DNA of 64,000 bases, taken from NCBI RefSeq assembly GCF_050633425.1, contig NZ_JBOEGM010000002.1:211107-275106 (forward strand). Direction: 5' to 3'. The notes under the pieces are model-generated. The model had not been told where the DNA came from. It worked only from the letters and a program-made list of their open reading frames with translations, and ran no database searches. Shown piece after piece: positions 60,249-64,000 of the stretch. The translations under genes and the position numbers were made by a program. The DNA is from Pelagimonas sp050633425. Its GTDB lineage: Bacteria; Pseudomonadota; Alphaproteobacteria; Rhodobacterales; Rhodobacteraceae. Position 1 is the first letter of the stretch, and the number at the start of each line of letters is the position of its first letter.

Positions 60249-60914
60249 TCAGCTATCCTCTTTGAGCAACGGCATGGCCTTTCGGAAGTAATCTGCACCG
60301 GTGATCAAGGTCAAAGCCGCAGCAATCCAAAGGAGGGCCAGGCCAATGTTACCGGACCAGATCATACCGATATATTTCCATTGCAGTCCAAGCACGTCTT
60401 CCTCGGTGCCGTCCAATATGGACTGGAATATCGTCTGATCCATCCCAATGGCAGACATACCAAGGTAGTGCTCAAAAACGCCTTGGGCAAAGAGCACGGC
60501 AATGGCGACCATCTGTGCGGTGGTTTTCCACTTGGCCAGTTGAGTGACCTTAAGGGTTCCAGCCACATCGCCCAGAAATTCGCGCAGGCCAGATACAAAG
60601 ACTTCGCGAAACAAGATCACCGTCGCGGGTAGCACCAGCCAGGGTGACATTGACGAATAGCCAACGATGACCATCAGGGCGATGACCACCATGGCCTTGT
60701 CAGCGATTGGATCGAGCATCGCTCCAAGTTTGGTTTCTTGTTTCCAGGTCCGGGCAAGATGGCCGTCAAACCAATCGGTGATGGCTGCCGTTATGAACAG
60801 CAACAGCGCCGCCCAATCGGCAACAGGCCGAGAGAAATAAAGGAACATCAGCGCAAGGGCTGGGGCGGCGATCAGGCGCAAGGCCGTGAGTATATTTGGG
60901 AATGTCCAGGTCAT
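60249..60914 (-). CDS. pgsA: Phosphatidylglycerophosphate synthase
   Basis: PgsA makes phosphatidylglycerophosphate from CDP-diacylglycerol and glycerol-3-phosphate. The 221-residue membrane protein has the CDP-alcohol phosphotransferase motif DGHLARTWKQETKLGAMLDP (D-x2-DG-x2-AR-x8-G-x3-D-x3-D) near residue 47, and about five helices. The N-terminus WTFPNILTALRLIAAPAL is characteristic. The arrangement pgsA-moaD-moaE links acidic phospholipid synthesis with molybdenum cofactor genes in one transcript. Confidence 0.96.
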   Translation of the reverse strand: MTWTFPNILTALRLIAAPALALMFLYFSRPVADWAALLLFITAAITDWFDGHLARTWKQETKLGAMLDPIADKAMVVIALMVIVGYSSMSPWLVLPATVILFREVFVSGLREFLGDVAGTLKVTQLAKWKTTAQMVAIAVLFAQGVFEHYLGMSAIGMDQTIFQSILDGTEEDVLGLQWKYIGMIWSGNIGLALLWIAAALTLITGADYFRKAMPLLKEDS

Positions 60915-61017
60915 TACGCCCTTCCTATCGTGGATTGCGCGGCTGTGAAAGGTCGCATGGTCGGCTTGTACAAAGGGTCGCGTAGATACATCTATGTTGA
61001 AAGCTGCGAGGTTAAAG

Positions 61018-61440
61018 ATGCGAACACTTGGATTGGGAATGGTTTTAGCTCTGGCGACCTTTGTGTCTGCCTGTGCTGAAGGTGACGAGGGCGTGCGCGC
61101 TTATGGGGCGGGTGATCTGACTTGGGTTTTGACAAGTCTCGACGGTAACGAGGTTGCGTCACGCGCGACAATTGCGTTTCCCGAACTAGGTCGGGCGGTG
61201 GGGCAGGCTCCTTGCAACCGATGGAGCGCCGAGCAGAGCGCGCCTTATCCGTGGTTTAAACTGGGGCCCATTGCATCAACGCGCATGGCGTGCCCAGACA
61301 TGCAGGCTGAGCAGCGGTTTTTTGATGCTTTGGCAGATATGACGATTTCCGAAGTGTCGGGGTCTGTTTTGGTGCTGAGCAATGACTCGGGCCGTGAAAT
61401 GACCTTTAGGACTGAACCAGACGGGTCATCCGATCCATAA
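61018..61440 (+). CDS. META domain lipoprotein
   Basis: A 140-residue precursor with a lipobox (TFVSACAEG, cysteine near residue 19) and a META/HslJ-type domain. The domain contains LTWVLTSLDGNEV, APCNRWSAEQ and FKLGPIASTRMACPDMQAEQ, the family pattern. HslJ-like proteins are linked to stress and drug tolerance but have no fixed function. GAGG precedes ATG 61018; the frame opens at 60994. Its 3' end overlaps the convergent recO by 35 bases. Confidence 0.85.
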   Translation: MRTLGLGMVLALATFVSACAEGDEGVRAYGAGDLTWVLTSLDGNEVASRATIAFPELGRAVGQAPCNRWSAEQSAPYPWFKLGPIASTRMACPDMQAEQRFFDALADMTISEVSGSVLVLSNDSGREMTFRTEPDGSSDP

Positions 61441-62152
61441 AGGCCTCTCTGGCGCTGGCAATGGATGTTGCGCGTTTGGAGATGTCATGCAGGCTTGCTC
61501 CGAGGTGGTTCTCGACAAAATGGCCGGTGGTTTGCAATGCGGTCAGGATTTCAAGGTCGTCGCGCGGGCTTTCGCCTAGCATCACAGGTGGGAGGGGCAG
61601 CAATCTGTCAGCCCACTCACCGGCACCAGAGGCAGTCACGGCTCTCCCGGTGCGGGGGGAGATATAGGCGAGATGGTCGTTTGCCCCGGTGACGGCACAG
61701 GCGTTGAGATCAAGGCCAAACCCCATTTCCCGCAGCAATTCCATTTCCCATTGCAAATAGGCAAGCGGCCAAACATCAGTTTGCCCCAGTAGATCAAGCA
61801 GGGCTTCGGTCTTCTCGTAAAACGCGGGGTAGGGCGCGCGTTCAGGCAGGCAAAGGGCCAACAAAGACACCACTGTGTTCAGCCCGCTCAGGGATAGGCG
61901 ATCTGCCATAGCTGTGGCAGCACGCGAGCGTTGGGGTTCGATGGTGAACGTACCAAGTTGATCTTCAAGCCGTGCGCGCCAACTCAGATCCAGCTGACCA
62001 CCGGGTTGAAGATGCGGGGTGTGTCTTCGGGATACACCACCGCGCAGCATTCCCGAATGGCGCCCGTGGTTCGGGGTAAACACATCAAGAATCAGCGAGG
62101 TTTCGCCATGTTTCCGTGTGCTGAGTACAATGCCGGTATCGCGCCATTCCAT
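61406..62152 (-). CDS. recO: DNA repair protein RecO
   Basis: RecO loads RecA on gapped DNA as part of RecFOR. The 248-residue protein has the N-terminal OB fold (WRDTGIVLSTRKHGETSLILDVFT, GMLRGGVSRRHTPHLQPG) and the helical C-terminal domain with FGLDLNACAVTG; the cysteines of the classic zinc site are mostly absent. It is downstream of the era-DUF1491 cluster on the minus strand. The 3' end overlaps the META gene. Confidence 0.93.
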   Translation of the reverse strand: MEWRDTGIVLSTRKHGETSLILDVFTPNHGRHSGMLRGGVSRRHTPHLQPGGQLDLSWRARLEDQLGTFTIEPQRSRAATAMADRLSLSGLNTVVSLLALCLPERAPYPAFYEKTEALLDLLGQTDVWPLAYLQWEMELLREMGFGLDLNACAVTGANDHLAYISPRTGRAVTASGAGEWADRLLPLPPVMLGESPRDDLEILTALQTTGHFVENHLGASLHDISKRATSIASAREAFMDRMTRLVQS

Positions 62153-62197
62153 CGTTATACCGTGACGCCTGTTGTGACTGGATACAAGGGGGCGGTG

Positions 62198-62575
62198 CTA
62201 GCTGTTGCGCCAGATGGTCCGGGACAAAACCGTGAGTGCAAGTCCCTGCGCCAAAGCGCCAAGCATCAGCGCCTCGACCGGAATGGCGTATCCTTGATAT
62301 ATCCCACCAGCCATGGCGACCAAGATAACGAAGGTAAAGGTCAAAGTTTGTAGAGCCCGTGCTACAGAGGCCGGTGCCTCAAGGAGCCGCATAACAAGCA
62401 TGGTCAAGAGCGTCGCTACAGTTGGGACAAAACACAGAATCATCACGTTTTGTAAAAGACGAGATTCGGGCAGGGCATAGGTGGCCAAGGCGGCTCCGGC
62501 ATATAAGCTGATGACCGCAGCGAATAGACCTCCACTTACAAAAGACAGGCGCGGGTTAAGCAACAAATACATCAC
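62198..62575 (-). CDS. Small integral membrane protein of unknown function
   Basis: A 125-residue protein of four predicted helices (about residues 13-33, 44-63, 76-95 and 100-120). There is no signal or known motif. Its ATG overlaps the stop of the DUF1491 gene (ATGA), so it is coupled to the era operon. recO follows 45 bases further. Confidence 0.75.
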   Translation of the reverse strand: MMYLLLNPRLSFVSGGLFAAVISLYAGAALATYALPESRLLQNVMILCFVPTVATLLTMLVMRLLEAPASVARALQTLTFTFVILVAMAGGIYQGYAIPVEALMLGALAQGLALTVLSRTIWRNS

Positions 62576-62901
62576 GCCAGCCCCTCCTGATCCAGCAAAT
62601 GCCGACCCGAACGGTCTTCCACTTCAATCACCCACAGATCTGGGTCAAAGCCGCGTTGTTTGGCGATGCTGTCGTCGACGCCGGCTTCTGTGCCAGAGGC
62701 CAGTTCCGCCCAAACCCGTTCGCCGCTCATCAGATCAAAGCTGCGGGTAAAGGCGCGGGCTTGACCATCCAAAGTGTTCAGTTTGACCAAAACCGACCCG
62801 GCGGTGTCGTCCCCATGGGACACAACAAACGCCGGGATGTCTTGAAAACGCAGTCGCGCCAGATAGGCATCGACCCAAAACCGGGCCGTCAGCCGTGTCA
62901 T
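62572..62901 (-). CDS. DUF1491 family protein
   Basis: A 109-residue soluble protein matching DUF1491, an alphaproteobacterial family of unknown function normally next to era. Typical segments are FWVDAYLARLRFQDIPAFVV, DDTAGSVLVKLNTLDGQARA, and DLWVIEVEDRSGRHLL near the end. The start overlaps the stop of era by four bases and its own stop overlaps the next gene. Confidence 0.9.
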   Translation of the reverse strand: MTRLTARFWVDAYLARLRFQDIPAFVVSHGDDTAGSVLVKLNTLDGQARAFTRSFDLMSGERVWAELASGTEAGVDDSIAKQRGFDPDLWVIEVEDRSGRHLLDQEGLA

Positions 62902-63806
62902 TTATTGCCGTCTTTGAAGTTGAGACCCATTTCAGAATAGCGTTCAGCTTCGTCCAGCCATTTTTCACGCACCTTGACCTGCAAGAAAAGATGAATGCGG
63001 CGCCCGAGAAACTCTTCTAGCTCCTCACGGGCTGCTTTGGAGATCGCCTTGATCGACTCGCCCTTGTTGCCAAGAATGATGCCCTTGTGCCCGTCCCGTG
63101 CCACGTAAACCACTTGATCGACGCGCGCGGATCCATCTTTGCGCTCTTCCCAGTTTTCGGTTTCTACGGTCAATTGATACGGCAATTCCTGGTGCAGGCG
63201 CAGTGTCAGCTTTTCGCGCGTCATCTCGGCGGCGATCATGCGCATGGGCAGATCGGCGATCTGATCTTCCGGGTAAAGCCATGGCCCCTTGGGCAGTTCA
63301 CCAGCAAGCCATTCACGCAGCGCAACGACTCCATGCCCCTTCTCTGCCGAAATCATAAAGGTCTCAGCGAAATCGTAGCGGTCATTGAGATCCTTGGAGA
63401 GAGCCAAAAGCACTTCGGCCTTAACGCGATCAATCTTGTTGATTGCGAGGGCAATTTTGCGCCCTTTGCCAATATCGGCGAGCCCTTCAAGGATATTCTT
63501 AACCCCTTCGGTCACGCCGCGATGCGCTTCGATCAGTAGGACCACAACATCCGCGTCCGCTGCACCACCCCAAGCCGCAGCCACCATGGCACGGTCCAAA
63601 CGGCGCTTGGGTTGAAACAGGCCGGGCGTGTCGACAAAGACAATTTGGCTGTCACCCTCAATGGCGACACCTCGGATACGCGCACGGGTGGTTTGCACCT
63701 TATGTGTAACGATCGAGACCTTGGCCCCCACCATACGATTGGTCAGGGTGGACTTGCCCGCATTGGGCTCTCCGATCAGGGCAACGAATCCGGCACGCGT
63801 GGTCAT
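62898..63806 (-). CDS. era: GTPase Era
   Basis: Era binds 16S rRNA and assists 30S assembly. The 302-residue protein has G1 (GEPNAGKST, residues 12-20), G3 (VDTPGLF), G4 (INKIDRV), and the C-terminal KH domain with GNKGESIKAISKAAREELE. MTTRAGFVALIGEPNAGK is the family N-terminus, so the ATG at 63806 is preferred over the frame opening at 63851. RNase III is often upstream of era, but I see no rnc sequence in the last 190 bases of the window. Confidence 0.96.
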   Translation of the reverse strand: MTTRAGFVALIGEPNAGKSTLTNRMVGAKVSIVTHKVQTTRARIRGVAIEGDSQIVFVDTPGLFQPKRRLDRAMVAAAWGGAADADVVVLLIEAHRGVTEGVKNILEGLADIGKGRKIALAINKIDRVKAEVLLALSKDLNDRYDFAETFMISAEKGHGVVALREWLAGELPKGPWLYPEDQIADLPMRMIAAEMTREKLTLRLHQELPYQLTVETENWEERKDGSARVDQVVYVARDGHKGIILGNKGESIKAISKAAREELEEFLGRRIHLFLQVKVREKWLDEAERYSEMGLNFKDGNK

Positions 63807-64000
63807 GGCTTGTGGGTACTCCGTAAAAGCAGACGCTGTGGGATAACGCATGCGCGGGTGTTTGCAAAGGTGGCTCGGGATTCGAGGCTGTCAGATACAT
63901 ATATAGTGTATCGAGGCTGATTCTTGAGGCTACGAATGCGGTTTATTGAGACGGGGCGCATGAGTTTGATTGGGAGTTGTCCCCAGCGATTCCTGAATTT
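63807..64000. other. Region upstream of era at the window edge
   Basis: About 190 bases with no recognisable gene. It contains an AT-rich imperfect palindrome (GATAC at 63894-63898 with GTATC at 63908-63912) that includes a TATATA segment, a plausible promoter or operator for era. Confidence 0.4.

Noticed and set aside
63805..64000. Minus-strand frame open from the window edge that ends overlapping the era ATG, as rnc might
   Set aside because: The translation shows none of the RNase III C-terminal double-stranded RNA-binding pattern and is probably open by chance.
1..64000. tRNA genes, CRISPR arrays, prophage or insertion sequences
   Set aside because: No tRNA-like cloverleaf, regularly spaced repeats, integrase or transposase sequence was seen on either strand.

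Overview
The window reads as chromosome of a marine alphaproteobacterium of the Roseobacter group (Rhodobacterales). The evidence is the gene content and the local gene orders: glutamate synthase with a C-x5-C-x4-C cluster, an FzlA-type cell-constriction protein, a TRAP-type malonate operon, split bacterial saccharopine enzymes, an AlkB hydroxylase, a DUF6500 protein, glnK-amtB, and pgsA-moaD-moaE and era-DUF1491-recO. Base composition is moderately GC-rich. No tRNA, rRNA, CRISPR array, phage or intact insertion sequence was found. This is mostly core genome; nothing here is a clear new defence or mobile system.

Layout. 1-10 kb: the 3' end of gltB, mtgA, an uncharacterised gene broken by a one-base frameshift at a T5 run, a thiopurine-methyltransferase-like enzyme, fzlA-queG, msrB-msrA, and a 578-residue membrane-anchored repeat protein. 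10-20 kb: a methyltransferase, a globin-like protein, a FadH-type 2,4-dienoyl-CoA reductase, then the malonate cluster. In that cluster a divergent GntR regulator (matR-like), a 14-bp perfect operator palindrome, TRAP dctP-dctQ-dctM, malonyl-CoA decarboxylase (matA) and malonyl-CoA synthetase (matB) together import malonate, activate it and decarboxylate it to acetyl-CoA. 20-33 kb: creD, a DUF4399 protein, an AEC permease, several small hypotheticals (one 50-residue two-helix protein at 24021-24173), a DHFR-like reductase facing a LysR regulator, an OmpA-like/AhpD-like/GNAT operon, a CinA-like protein, sfsA, ppaC and alkB. 32-44 kb: mutY facing a DUF721 gene, DsbA-like and CoA-transferase genes, the pair of saccharopine dehydrogenases, map, a Tat-exported metallo-beta-lactamase-fold protein, an rsmD-ferredoxin-reductase pair and a peroxiredoxin. 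44-55 kb: a tightly overlapping operon (RidA, GDPD, GNAT, pterin dehydratase), a type I secretion ABC/adaptor pair followed by DUF6500, mlaA-mlaC, plsC and a class A penicillin-binding protein. 55-64 kb: glnK-amtB, cspA, a MAPEG protein, a FadR-type regulator, pgsA-moaD-moaE, a META-domain lipoprotein, and era-DUF1491-membrane protein with recO.

The most interesting non-genic signal is a set of short AT-rich palindromes (25883-25930, 30895-31011, 38467-38506), each an A/T-rich inverted repeat in otherwise GC-rich spacer, two of them enclosed by a second outer inverted repeat. They may be a family of dispersed palindromic elements or structured RNA. Also notable are an 11-C tract behind a perfect hairpin between dctP and dctQ, the use of TTG/GTG/TTG starts in consecutive genes of the malonate operon, and the frameshifted gene at 2350-3194.
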